Shown one piece after another: positions 1-11,900 of a stretch of DNA of 64,000 nucleotides (within the stretch, counting starts at the first letter, position 1; the number at the start of each line of letters is the position of its first letter). The notes under the pieces were generated by a model. That model had not been told where the DNA came from. It ran no database searches and saw only the letters and a list, made by a program, of their open reading frames with translations. The DNA is from Hypomesus transpacificus (taxonomy: Eukaryota > Chordata > Actinopteri > Osmeriformes > Osmeridae). The translations under genes and the position numbers were made by a program. The DNA lies in contig NC_061061.1 of NCBI RefSeq assembly GCF_021917145.1, positions 15,577,484-15,641,483 on the forward strand. Reading direction: 5' to 3'.

Positions 1-3000
1 GACTCCAGCTGCATCATTCTCCACCAAGCGGAGGCCATGCTTGTTCTTTAGATGCCGATTCATCTCCCACCTGGTTCCATAGGCAAACTCGCACACTGGG
101 CAGTTGACACCACCTGGAAAGGTGTGTGTGGAGCATAGACACAGGAGTATGCATTTTTAGGAATACAACACGGGTATAACATGAATCAAAAGTCCATACA
201 GACAGACACCCAGACCTTGCTGTTCCACTGCTTCTGGGATGGCTGTTCCTCCAGGGCCGGCATTGTGGTACTCCTCCTCGGGGTGCTTCCTGCTGTAGTG
301 TCTCTTCAGGGGTCCCGCAATATTACAGGAGTAGTGGCAGTGAGCACATCGGAAAGGCTGGGAACACATTTATCAAATCATAGGCATAAGATTATTTAAT
401 TTTTTCAACGAGGTAGGGCCTTGAGTTTCCCTTGTGAAGATGACAAACTGTTTTTAGACGTTCACCTTAAACGAGGCGTGTTGCTCCATGTGCCTCAGCA
501 GCCCTGGTTTGTACGCAGCCGTGTAGTCACACTCTGTACACTTGTACTGCTTTCCTGTGAGACAAAAATGTCCGGACGACTTAGTCAGTTACAAGGTAAA
601 GAACATTAGCCTTTGTCAGAGTCCTCTGTTAGGCATGAGGTAACAGAAATAGTAGCACTGTTAATAATACTGTCAGTATTTGCAGTGGTAGAAGTGGTAC
701 ACTGAATGTATTTTAGTGACTGGCGATGACAGGTGGCTCTGGACTCGCCTTCGTCTGAGTGCATCAGTCTGTGGCTGCGCAGCGTCACTTTGGACTTGAA
801 CTTCTTGCCGCAGGTGTCACACAGGTGACTCTTCTCTGTGCTGTGTCTGTTCATGTGGGCCTTCAGGTTGCTCTTGCTGCGACTGGCGTAGTCGCACAGG
901 GAACACTTGAAAGGCTTCACTCCTATCCAGACAACCAGTTTGACACAGTAGTTAACACAAATAGAAGTTGTATGCATTATACAGTAGTTAAAAAATAAAT
1001 AAATTATTGTATAGTTTTACATATTGAGACAGGAAGACTGTCTACTGAGTTATATATTTATCATGAGGAGCTTTGTGATTTATTCAACACTGACCTTCGT
1101 GAGCCCAGATGTGCTGTTGCAGGTCGGTGCCGTTTCTAAGGAAGTAGGAGTCGCAGTAGGGGCACTTGGAAGGCCGCGTGCCGATCTTGCCCTTCACCTG
1201 CACACGCACACCTAGAACCGCCGTCAGCGCGCTCATTGGAGTCTCTGCAATGACACCAGGTGTCAGCCCACTAGCAGCCTTTGACTGCCTCCATAGTGAT
1301 ATGGGAAATGAACCTCAAGAAGATGAACAGCTGTATAAAGAGAAGCTAAACTAATATGGGCTAGTGCTGGTTAAATTTACATTTTACATTTAGCAGACGC
1401 TCTTATCCAGAGCGACTTACAGTAAGTACAGGGACATTCCCCCCGAGGCAAGTAGGGGGAAGTGCCTTGCCCAAGGACACAACGTAATTTGGCACGGCTG
1501 GGAATCGAACCAACAACCTTCTGATTTACAGTCCGACTCCCTAACCGCTCAGCCATCTGATCCCCAGTTACGCACTGTCTCACCTGGATGGCTTGTTTTA
1601 ATGTGATAACGAAGTCTGTCCTCTGTAAACCTTTGCTCGCACGCAGGGCATGGGAAGGTTTTCTTCTCCTAAAAAAAAGATCAAAAGAGGTTATATTAAA
1701 CATGACTTTCTGTTGATTACACTGCTGACGTTGGCATCAGCTGTATATAGTCAATGTATTTTTGAATGAGTTCCAAACCTGGTCTGAGTGAGTTTTAATG
1801 TGCGCTTGTAGCTTGTACTTGTCAGGTGTGTTGTAGGTGCAGGCCACGGCAGGACAGCGCAGCAGCACATTACTGTGCCTTTGGACCATGTGGCGCTGCA
1901 GGGAGTTCTTGGTGATGGATGAGTAGTTACATTGGCTGCAGTAGTGCAGGTGCTCCTTGGTGTGCGTGCGCACGTGCATGTTGAAATGCACCTGGTACCA
2001 GAACAGTTTTCCTGAGACACATGGGGGGGAAGAACATGAGAGGAGCAAGAAACTAGGGAGTGAAATAGTTTAGGAACCTCTGGAGGGTTTCATCATGTTG
2101 CTATGGTCATAAAACATTCTTAAAATCTTTAATATTCTTACCACAGTATTCACACTCTAGATCGCCATACAGTCTTCGTATTCTCTCAAACAGAGCCATG
2201 CACAGACGACGTTTCTGCATCTTGTCCACTATCTGCTGGAAAGCGCTCAGTCCCTCGGCGGGTGTGTGTGCTGGCGTCGCTACCTTCTCAGCAGGACATT
2301 TTCTTTGCATGTTCAGTGATCTATCAACTGTCTCTAGACTGTTGACTCCCTGTGTAGTCTCTGCAGTTTCAAAGTGATCGGGGCTGTCGGTAGCCTGGTC
2401 TGACATGGAAGTCTCTGCAGAAGGCCTGGCGCAGTCTGGCTTTGCAAGTCCCACCCCCACCTCTTTCTCACTACACCTCACTTCCCCCTTCTCCTCAGTC
2501 AGTTCCTCTCTCCCATCTTCCTCTTCCTCCTCTTTCCGGCAACTCCCTGCTCCCTTGTCTTTGGTCAGCTGCTCCCTCCCCTCCTCCTTCCTACATCTTT
2601 CGAACCCCTTCTCCTCAGTCTCCTCTTCTCCCCCCTCCTTGTCCTCCCCCCCCTCTCCCCCCTTCTCCCTGTCCAGCCCATCCCCATCCCGCTCCCTCTC
2701 TCCACCCTCCCCTCCCTGTGCTCCCTCCTCGCCGGGCACGTTTAGTTGGGCCAACTCCTGCGCGATCCTCAGCTCGTCCTGCTTCAGCATCTCTCTCCTG
2801 AGGTCGTCTCCGGGCTCCAGCAAGCAAAAGCTGCTGCCGATGCACTCAGGGAAGGCCTCTGCCTCGTCCCAGTCAGGGTGAGCCTCCTGCAGGTGGGCTT
2901 TCAGGCGCATGGAACTGATGAACTTCTTCTGGCAAGAAGAGCACACGTAGATAAACGGGTGTTTCCGCACGTGGGCCTGCAAGACGGGCAGCTTGGTGCA

Positions 3001-5990
3001 GCCGTGGTCGCACAGCTCGCAGCTGAACGGACGCTGGGTGCCGTGGACTAGCATGTGGCGGTCGCGTTCCAGCTGGTTCTTGAACTTGCGCTGGCACGTG
3101 CTGCAGTGGTAAAGCAGCTGCCTCTTGCCCTCGCGGGTCTGCAGCCTCAGCTGATCGTAGGCCTCCTTCACCTTGGCGTCTTCCATGTTGTGTTTTTGGC
3201 GGACGTGCTTCAGCAGGTTCTTGATGTCCGAGTACTTTTTCTTGCAGAAAGGACAGTGCTGCTTGATCCTCTGGTGGACGCGCTCCACGTGCACTCTGAG
3301 TTGGCCCCTGCTCAGGCAGCTAAAGGAACAGTGGCCGCAGCTAAACTTCTCCCCTGTGTGTTTACGCATGTGGACGCACAAGTTGGCTTTGATGGCACTG
3401 GCGTAGTCACAGTGGGGGCACAGAAACGGCTTTTCCTTGGTGTGGATACGCAGGTGGGCCTGTAGAGAGTGGCGAAACTTGAAGACCTTGTTGCAGTACT
3501 CACATGTGAAGATCTTTAGCTGGGTCTGCACTGACCTAGAGGAACAAGACGGGAGGGGTTAAAGACACGGTGTGTAATGGACATGTTTCACTTGACCAGT
3601 TGAAGAGAAACTGGAGGATTCATGATCCATGGCCTCTTTCATCTCACAAAAGTTAACTTGACACCTGAATCTCAATCTATGATGCGACTACCTGCAAGGC
3701 TTCAGTGGCTCCTGATAGGTGTCTTGTTGAATGGCGTACTCCTGGAAACCCCTCCTGGGCCCCTCTGCCAGGGGGGCAGCCTCCATGGGGGTGGATGCCT
3801 GGAGGGCAGAGGCCTGAGAGCCAGTAGCCTGGGGTCCAGCAGCCATGGTCTGAGAGGCATCGTCCGCTAAAGGACCAGCTTCGGCTTCAATTGGAACTAT
3901 CTTTGTAGCACCTTCAAAAAACGTCATTTTCTTCATTAAAGCAAACATTAACAGTCTATCAGCACTCTGACAGATGTATAATAGGGAGTTATGTGAGCCA
4001 TGAACTCAGAACAAATGAGCATCTAACATGTCTCACCAGGGAGTGCCTCATGGGCGGTGAGAACCACATTGATTATGGGGTTTTTGCATGGGGTTCCAAC
4101 ACGTTCCGGCTGCTTCATGGAAGAACACTTCTCAGAGCCCAGAGTCCGGGCCCTCTTGGAGCTTCTTGCTCTTGCCTCATCTTTCTCCTCAGCACTCGGC
4201 CCACCTTCACTATCTCTCTCTGACAACAGAGATGGTACAACACCACAGCATCAGCATCATGCAGCAGTGATCCACGATGCTTCTCTAATGTTACCCACAT
4301 TTACATTGTCATTTAGCAGACGCTCTTATCCAGAGCGATTTACAGTGAGTATAGGGACATTCTCCCCGAGGCAAGTAGGGTGAAGTGCCTTGCCCAAGGA
4401 CACAACGTCATTTTACATTTACATTTACATTTATTCATTTAGCAGACGCTTTTATCCAAAGCGACTTCCAAGAGAGAGCTTTACAAAGTGCATAGGTCAC
4501 TGATAATAACAACAATATAGCCCCACAGCATTGCGGGTAGTCAAAAACAAGAAGTACATATTGTGAACAACCACAAAATAGTGCTAAAGGGAAGAAACCA
4601 TAAGAGCATGTAGTTAAACAAGTTAAAATTACACAACATTAATCTCTAAGTGCAGGTGTACCTGTAGGAACCTGAAGGATTTTGCACAGCCAAGAATCGA
4701 ACCGGCAACCTTCTGATTAATAGCCTGCTCCCCAACCGCTCGGCCATCTGACCCCCCCACCCCTTTTTACTCACCACAATGCACCTCCTCCTCCTCCTCC
4801 TCCTCATCTTTCAGAGCCATCAGGCAGATGTGCTTCAGGATCTGCCGTCTGTTGCTAAACTTGCGGTTGCATCTTTTGCAGTCCAGGGACTTGTCATTTT
4901 CCTCTACAGCTTCGGTCTGGTCCTGGGCAGGAGGGGCAGCGTTGAGGTCTACCACAAGCTTATCAGAACAGCTCTTCTTGGTAGAGCCTTTAGGCCTCCC
5001 TCGTTTTCGTTTCACATGGCTGTCTGTGGGGACAGAAGAGGGACATGGGATTATTATGTCCCCATTCTGAAGATTTACAGTATTGGTTTTATATGATGCC
5101 ATCATTTAATGAGGTGCCTGTGGTGAAGCCTGTGCCGTACGGTTTGTCAATTTATCTTATTTTTTCACACAAATATTTTTGGGTTGTGTATATGTGGTGG
5201 TTGTAGTCATGTAGATGTGTTTGACTGCATGTCAGACAGTCTGCAATGTCTAACCTGTGGCTTCCTGGGGAGGGCCTGATAGAGGTAGAAGAGATACTAT
5301 TATCTCGTCCTGAGGCAGTTCTGCAGCCTGGTGCTGCTGGGTGCAGTGGAGCAGAAGCTGGTCCCGCTGTTTCGAGAACTGGTTGCATAGTTTACACATG
5401 TAGATTGCAACATCACCTGTTGACAAGATTCAGTCATCTTGACAGTCATATGACAGTCTAATCTATTCTATTCTCTATACCAATATTCTGGAGGAATTTA
5501 CTGGCTCAGGAAATGTTAAACATATGCCAAGGATAATATTCCATAAAACAACTCCCTTCCTTTCACCTTATGGTAAGTCACGGCATCGTTTAATGCTATG
5601 CTGTGAATAGTTTTTCACCCCTTCGGTTGAACCATTGTTATAGCATTGCCCCGAGGAAAGCTGCATTTTACTGTTCGCTATCATCAATAATCAAAGCTTG
5701 CCTGTGTGTTGTTAGTAATGAAATAAGACAACAGTAGTTTCGAGACACTTTAGTATTGAGACGAACGCAAACTGATCAAAGTTACGAGAGTGGACGCAGA
5801 AAAATACATATAACCGATATGCAAATTTTAAATACAGATGTTTAAATGCAATACACAAGAGTTTTAAAATCTTGGAATGCTTGCTAGTTTTACCTTGTAT
5901 GCGCTTCTGTCATACTGAAATTCGGCCTGTCAGAGAAAACAAACATTTGAGTTCAAAAGCATGTTTTTTACCTGGTTTAGACGTGCTCAT
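1..5990 (-). CDS. zfat: zfat, zinc finger and AT-hook domain protein (3' end beyond window)
   Basis: Nuclear DNA-binding protein; in mammals ZFAT acts in lymphocyte and endothelial survival and at centromeres. Thirteen coding exons fit: 5990-5972, 5416-5255, 5023-4775, 4219-4037, 3911-3692, 3535-2142, 2011-1779, 1668-1584, 1244-1095, 922-749, 554-466, 357-216 and 113-1 (continues off the left edge). Intron phases agree at every junction, giving 1071 codons against about 1240 residues in the human protein. Exon 2 carries an N-terminal finger, exon 3 the AT-hook KRKRGRPKG, and exon 6 six or more C2H2 fingers followed by a Glu/Lys-rich insert. Later exons carry the C-terminal finger array (LFWYQVHFNMHVRTH, KPFKCSLCDYASRSK, KPFRCAHCHYSCNI). 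The ATG at 5990 begins a short exon encoding MSTSKP, analogous to the human start. The exon 10 donor appears to be GC rather than GT. One finger (exon 8) has 11 instead of 12 residues between the second Cys and the first His. Identity rests on recalled alignment to human ZFAT along its length. Confidence 0.95.
1377..1565 (-). mobile_element. tRNA-derived SINE (family A)
   Basis: Read on the minus strand it starts with a tRNA-like head. A box A-like TGGCTGAGCGG and a box B-like GGTTCGATTCC are present. The body includes GTCCTTGGGCAAGGCACTTC and the tail GTCGCTCTGGATAAGAGCG followed by TCTGCTAAATG. The tail resembles the 3' end of fish L2-type LINEs. It sits only about 20 bp from the donor of zfat exon 8. 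Confidence 0.85.
2440..2745 (-). repeat. zfat: Acidic low-complexity repeat inside zfat exon 6
   Basis: Within the large zfat exon, this stretch encodes a Glu/Gly/Lys-rich linker with three imperfect copies of a unit of about 20 residues. Each copy begins near TEEKG, TKDKG or TEEKG; the first two continue into CRKEE, and the third into the diverged RCSEKE. It lies between the N-terminal finger block and the central fingers, where the human protein has an unrelated, less acidic linker. The plus strand is correspondingly a C/T-rich tract with CTCC repeats. It is probably a disordered, lineage-specific expansion. Confidence 0.7.
4296..4755 (-). mobile_element. Nested SINEs: family A copy split by a family B insertion
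   Basis: A family A copy (minus orientation) is present in two pieces, 4296-4415 and about 4675-4755. A second element, about 4416-4675, interrupts it with its own ATTTAGCAGACGC tail and the family B body (AAGAGAGAGC, TGCATAGGTC, TTGCGGGTAG). The outer copy breaks inside the conserved ACGTCATTTGGCACGGC segment and resumes at GCACAGCCAAGAATCG. Both are in a zfat intron. Confidence 0.75.
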
Positions 5991-8600
5991 ATTTCCCACA
6001 ATCTAGACTATATATTTTTTCATTCATTGGCAAAAATGCGTTACTGATACGTTTTTTGAATAAGCAGTTTTAAATCTCAATTTTAGTTAAATAAAGGTAA
6101 GGTTCTGGCGAATCTGCGATGCCTAGTATGGCGGATGAAGTCTCGAGGTGATCGGCAGGGCAGCTTTCTGGGCGACGGTTATCCGCATGAGCGCCACTTG
6201 TGGCTAGGAGGACAAGAGACAACAAATTCAGCAATTTGTCAACTTTCATTATTATGTCTGTTTTAGAGATACGTGTACATCTCTAAAACGCTGTTCGACA
6301 TGTCTGTAAAACTGTCATTTTTGTCAAGTATGTAAGCACACTCTTTATCCAATGTTTCTACATAACTCCCAACAAGCCAAACAGACAAAGAAGGAATTAG
6401 ATCTTATTTCAGTTTATTAATAAAATCATTAAGATGACAAAGTCGAAGTGTATCTAATAACAAAATAAATGGAACTGACTTTAACAGAGGCAGTCTACGA
6501 TAGGAGGGTGAGGGTGAGTTAGGGCCTGAGTCACATAGTGTACCTGAGTAGAAGCTTCACTGCCTAATGATTACTTATTGGTCCTTAGCAATTCCTTGTC
6601 CCCAGGAGTGTGGCAGGCGGTCACCAGTCCAGCCAGGGTAAACCGCCTCTCCCCAGCCGCACACAGGCCAGAGCTGAGTGTAGGATGTTTACAAAGGCTG
6701 GGCAGGATGTTTTCAGGATCCAGATGGAGTATTTACAAAGAGGCCCAGAGAGGACGTCTTAAAAGGCCAGACAGAATGTGTGCAGCGATCAGACAGAAAG
6801 TCGCAACAGAATGTTTGAAATGTACTAAAAAGCAACGAACCTGAATCCTACGGCTCTTAAACAGGTGGATTATAAACAAGTCATACTACTGACACACCAG
6901 TGGGAGAGTCTGGGGAGGCCAGGAGGAGAAAACATCCTACTGGAAGTTGGTACATAAACACAGCTTCCAGTCGGGGATGTTTACAACATCTGACAACCAA
7001 CCTTCACTGAGTGCTAAACAGCGTGAGCTGCTCCATGTTTATTCACACTTGCCAGCCCAATAAAGGACATGGAATTTTACAAGGTCGACTTTGACCTTGG
7101 CTGCCCTCTTCTGGTTGACAGGAATTATGTACTGTGGAATATCACGATAATAAACGTCATATTAGTTAATGATCTTAGCCAGATAGTCCCTTGTCTTAGA
7201 CAGCTTCAGTTATTTCACACCTGGTCAAGTCATTTTTTTATTATTTTAACAAAAAAATGTCCATCGTTTGAAAGATCTGCCTAAACTGCTTTTTCTTTCA
7301 ATTTTTTTACCCGATACATCAATACCATATACAAATTGTTTAAATATAACTATCGGATAGGCAAAGAGAAATCACCCATCATTTGGACCTAAACTAGATT
7401 TCTCCGTGGCTAAAATGATCATAAAATGTTCTTTAATGGCTGGCTAATTTAGTTTCATTATATTGAATTGGAGAACCCATCAATTCAGTAAGTACGCAAG
7501 CTTGTTTCCACTAGTAACCGGCTGGGAGACCTAGGTCATGTCAAAATTAACTTGTACTTGTAGAAGGAAAGCTAACGTTTGCTAGCTAACTAAATGCAAA
7601 CATTAGCTAGCTAGCTAGCTAACCTTAACAAGTTAACTAGTAACCTACTAGCCAAGTAGAGAAAAAGTAACTACTCAGACAATGTGAGCGTAACTAAACT
7701 GTCGGATGCTAGGTCATTCCTTAACTTGTTCCGACGTTGTTAATTTGAAGATTAGTCCGATAAAAAGTCTACCGAATAGCATAGCATGTAGTGCTACAGC
7801 ATTGAAAGCTAGTAGCAAGAGAAGTCAACGGTAATCCACAAGCTTTGCTCTGGAGTGCAAACGATACGGGAGAGCTTGTGTCCTTTTCTCGACCGTGCAT
7901 CGCACAGCAGCCAGGGGAACGGAATTACACAAAACAAATAAAAAATGCGTTAAAGTGACTAAAACTACATCATCATCCGGCTTGAATTGCACACTGAGAA
8001 GTTTTCTTCCGCCATTCTGTTTCCTTCCGTCTGACTGGCGCTTGTCTTTAGAATGACCTTTAGTTACCGACACTAATATTGACGTAATTGTCATGGTAAC
8101 AGAACTCCGTGTGTTCTAAAACCACATTATGCCGCACTGTCCTACAACTAGCTATCATGACATGCGTCTAATTCTCAGCCCCATCGTTACCAACACTGTA
8201 TTCACTAGCAAAATGTGGTAACACCGGTGCGTAAGACCAGTGGGTCTGTTTATCTTCCTTTTGAGGAACATGAACTGGCCTAGTCCTATACAGGATTATT
8301 TAATTTTATCACAGATTTTTTTAATACGTATGATTTAAACTAATGATATAAAGATACTTATTTTCCAATCAACACAGCACATGCACAACACACACAGCGA
8401 GACACAAAAATACATGTTAATGGAAATGTTTCATTCCAAATGCAAAATAAACCATAAAAAAAGACTTACAAAGCAATTGCGAAGACGCAATAGTTCAGAA
8501 AATATTTTCAATTAAATATGATATTTTACATGACCATGATTGATAATATTCTTCAAAATAGTATGTTTTTTTTTAATTAATTTCTTAAAGGAATTAGTCA
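5991..8600. other. Intergenic region between zfat and dync1i1
   Basis: No reading frame here resembles a known protein. Positions 6090-6200 are relatively GC-rich and probably hold the zfat promoter or 5' UTR. Positions 6580-6980 contain several short look-alike segments (variants of GGATGTTTACAAAG) that could be a degraded repeat. Positions 7560-7630 hold an AGCT/CTAG-rich cluster. From 8290 to 8800 the sequence is AT-rich and may include the distal dync1i1 3' UTR. Nothing else stands out. Confidence 0.5.
8060..8105. promoter_or_regulatory. Candidate promoter element: CRE-like plus RFX half-site
   Basis: A CRE-like TGACGTAA lies next to GTCATGGTAAC, which resembles half of an RFX X-box. Together they sit 0.5 kb from an AGCT-rich cluster of the kind seen beside first exons elsewhere in the window. 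The element could serve an upstream zfat first exon or an unannotated transcript. Motif-level evidence only. Confidence 0.25.
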
Positions 8601-8981
8601 ATAGACCTCCATTTTCTAATTGACATTTTAATTAAACACTTTCTTTTTACAGAATAGGTCATACAGATTATAGCTCATTGCAATCTATCATGTTGAGATT
8701 AATAATTAATATTATAATTTTTCAAAAGTTAAGCACAAATAAAATATAATAGCATTCTTGCTCTTCAACTGTTTTTTCTTTTAAGCCTGAGCATGAAATT
8801 GGATCACAGTGATTCATTAACCCACCAAAGTGAGAATTCACTTCAGACCAGGCATTGTTAGAATACTGAACACATCCTTCTTGGCTGACAAAATCAGTGC
8901 CTTGCCATGATATGATTGGGCAATGTGAGTGTCTGTCTGGATGGTGCCTGATGCCCCGACTGGTAAAGGGTTAAGGAGGTA

Positions 8982-11900
8982 TCAGCCGGCCAGCTCCGTG
9001 CCCCCCTCGCCATCACCATGGGAACGTAGCTCCTCCAGGGTGCGGGCGAAGCGGCTCCAATCATCAGCATGGGGCACCGCCAGCTGTGAGACATGTTATA
9101 GACATGTTATAGACAAGTTAGAACTATGTCAGGAGGTCAGTAACAGGATCTCTGTTTTGATGCCCACCAGCTCCATTACTGATGTTCAACATCTCACCTC
9201 TCCAACATCGTAAATCCCAACGCCGCCCTCAGAGTCGCCCACGGCAACCTCTTTGCCTCCTGAAGACCACCTGACCTGGTTTAAAGCGCACGGCCCCTCC
9301 ATTGTCACACTGGCGCACGGAACCTAAAAACACATCTCCTCATGGGTCATCGCTAGCCTACATACCGTATGGTAGTTACACACATAAACATCAGCATCTC
9401 CCCCCAAAACACTATGGCTTTCCGTCCACAGCCAACAGGTCAGGTTCAACTGGGACCAGATGGCTGAGCGGTTAGGGAATCGGGCTATTAAATCAGAAGG
9501 TTGCCGGTTTAATTCCTGGCTGTGCCAAATTACGTTGTGTGGGCAAGGCACTTCGCCCTACTTGCCTCAGGGGAATGTCCCTGTACTTACTGTAAGTCGC
9601 TCTGGATAAGAGCATCCGCTAAATGACTAAATGTAAATGTTATGATGTAGTGTTAGCAATGTGAGCCACAGAAGGAGCTGTGACTCACCTCTGTGTCGTT
9701 GTTGAGGTTCCACAGGTCGAGGCGACCCCTCCCATCTACAGAAGCAAACACTGCTGGATGGACCGGAGACCACATTACATCATACACGTAATCTGCGTTA
9801 TCCTCAAACGAGTACAGTGGCTTGTTGTGCTAGACAGAAAAAACGACAGAAATAAGCAGGCAGGCATTAGTCAGAGGAACACAAGAATAGAGACAGTCGA
9901 TAATTCAGGCGAAAGACTTCCAAGGGCAGCAAGTCGACGAAGTAGGAGCATAACGCCGTAGCATCAGTTGGTTTAGTTGTTACCTTTGTGCTCCACAGTT
10001 TTACCGTCCAATCAAACGAGGAAGTGATGAAGAGGTGTGAGAAGTCAACTCCGCCCACAGCATTGTGGCAGCTGATGCCTGTAACTGGACCCTGATGCCC
10101 CTCGAACATCTCTGCTATGCCTGCTTTACTGGAGGAGAAATACACACAAACAATCTCAGCTATTCCAGTCTTCTCACTGAAGATGTGACTTATATTACTA
10201 CTCTGAGGGCCTCATTTAATAACAGGATTGTGCCCATTTGAGGCGTAAAATAGCGGGTAAAGACATAAAACCGTATTTACAATAGTAGTCGTGTGCCGCA
10301 AAGAGATGGGAGAAGAGGTGTATTTCTTCCTTGTAACATGTTAATGTTAGCTGTAACTTCGTGAACCAATATTTATTGGTTCACATTGGGCAAAGGTGCA
10401 GATTAAGCTGCGGTCGCAATGTTAGTAAATCGTGTCCACCTGGTGTGACTTACCTGCCGTGACGGGACGCGGAATAGACCAGCCCCTCCTCACTTCCCAG
10501 CACAAAATTGTTCACGTCTCCAGTTGGAAAGGCCATCCCTGTGACGGCCACAGACCTAGACTTGTTGTACATCAGCTCTATACTCTCCTGTTCAATAGAG
10601 GACACACACAGAGTTAGCATCAACAGTCCAATTATATGTGTAATAGGACACAGACCGACATAAGACTGACCTGAGGTTGAGAGAGCATGTCCAGACTCCA
10701 GGAACACATCTTTCCGTCCGTTGACACGGTGATCAGGTTGTTGGCGTTCTGAGTTCCGACCACGTTGACACAGTACACAGGGTGCTATGGAAAGCATATG
10801 GCATCAGAGCTATGCCATTGTTCTTGACTTTTCTTGACTTGACGTTTCTGCCAGCGTAGTATCCTATTCGATATCGGTCATAGATCAATTTACTATACCC
10901 ATCATTTCATGGAAGAGAGAATGAGGTGCTTACTGTGTGAGCTGCTGAGGACAATGGGCTCCTCTGGACAGGAGTGCGTCTATGGCTGCGGTTGTCCCAC
11001 AACACAATCTGACCTGAGTATGTCCCTCCCACTATCAGGTTGGGATGGAACTGGGCAAAACCCACCGACATCACTGAAGACTGGAGAAGGGAGGGTAGAA
11101 GACTTGGTGTCATTGTTCATGAAACAATATGTGAATTAAAACCAGTGGTGTGTTAATTAACACAACAAGAAGAAGGCACTTAGAAAGTGCGGGGGGATAA
11201 TTGGACGGAGAGAAGGACACCATTTCCTACCTGACAGTGGAATATGAATTCTGGAGTCATCTTTTTGAACTTCATGTTCCAAACCAGCGCCACGCCATCA
11301 GGCTCCTGGGGAGCATCCTCATTGCTGTTGTAGGAGGCTACCAGCAGTTCAGGGTGCTGTAGACACACACACACACACACACAGGTAACTGAGCAATGGA
11401 CTTGAGGAAGTTAATAACTATGAGAGAATGGTTACAATGAGAAACATTGTATGGTACCTGTGGAGACCAGTCGAGGCAGGTGACCACTCTATGTTTTGAC
11501 CAGTGTTCATCGTAGAATTGTCGATTGAAAGACAGATTCAACCCACCCTGCATATCTCTAAAATGTGAGGGTAAAAAAATCAGCCATGTTCTTCAGTCAA
11601 GTCAGAATCATGTTGTTCGTTTGGAAAGATAAATCTCACCCATCCTTGTCTTGTAGGTCTCTGCCGCTATAATCAAACAGGATGTCTGCCTCCTCAGCCA
11701 GTGCCCTTTCCACCACACGAACGGACCAATCAAAGAATACCCGGAAGTCCTCAGAGTGAAGCATTTGTTGGGTCTCCTCTTCTGTCAGCTCTCTTGGTGC
11801 ATCTGAAACACAAAACAAACACATGTTTTTTGTAGAACTCTTTCTGAAAAGAAGTTAAACTTTTAACCCTAGCCAAGGATTTACTATTTTAGGTTTAGGG

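Noticed and set aside
2405-2881. Long plus-strand Ser/Pro-rich reading frame (158 codons)
   Set aside because: It is the antisense of the acidic zfat exon; the minus-strand frame has zinc fingers and consistent splice junctions.
1-5990. zfp64 or another C2H2 gene instead of zfat
   Set aside because: The AT-hook, exon layout and finger sequences match ZFAT throughout.
7825-8094. An 89-codon minus-strand reading frame possibly starting a gene
   Set aside because: No family resemblance, and no following exon with a clear splice junction could be found.
9455-9640. A tRNA gene (box A and box B present)
   Set aside because: The same head occurs in several copies with an L2-like tail, so it is a SINE.
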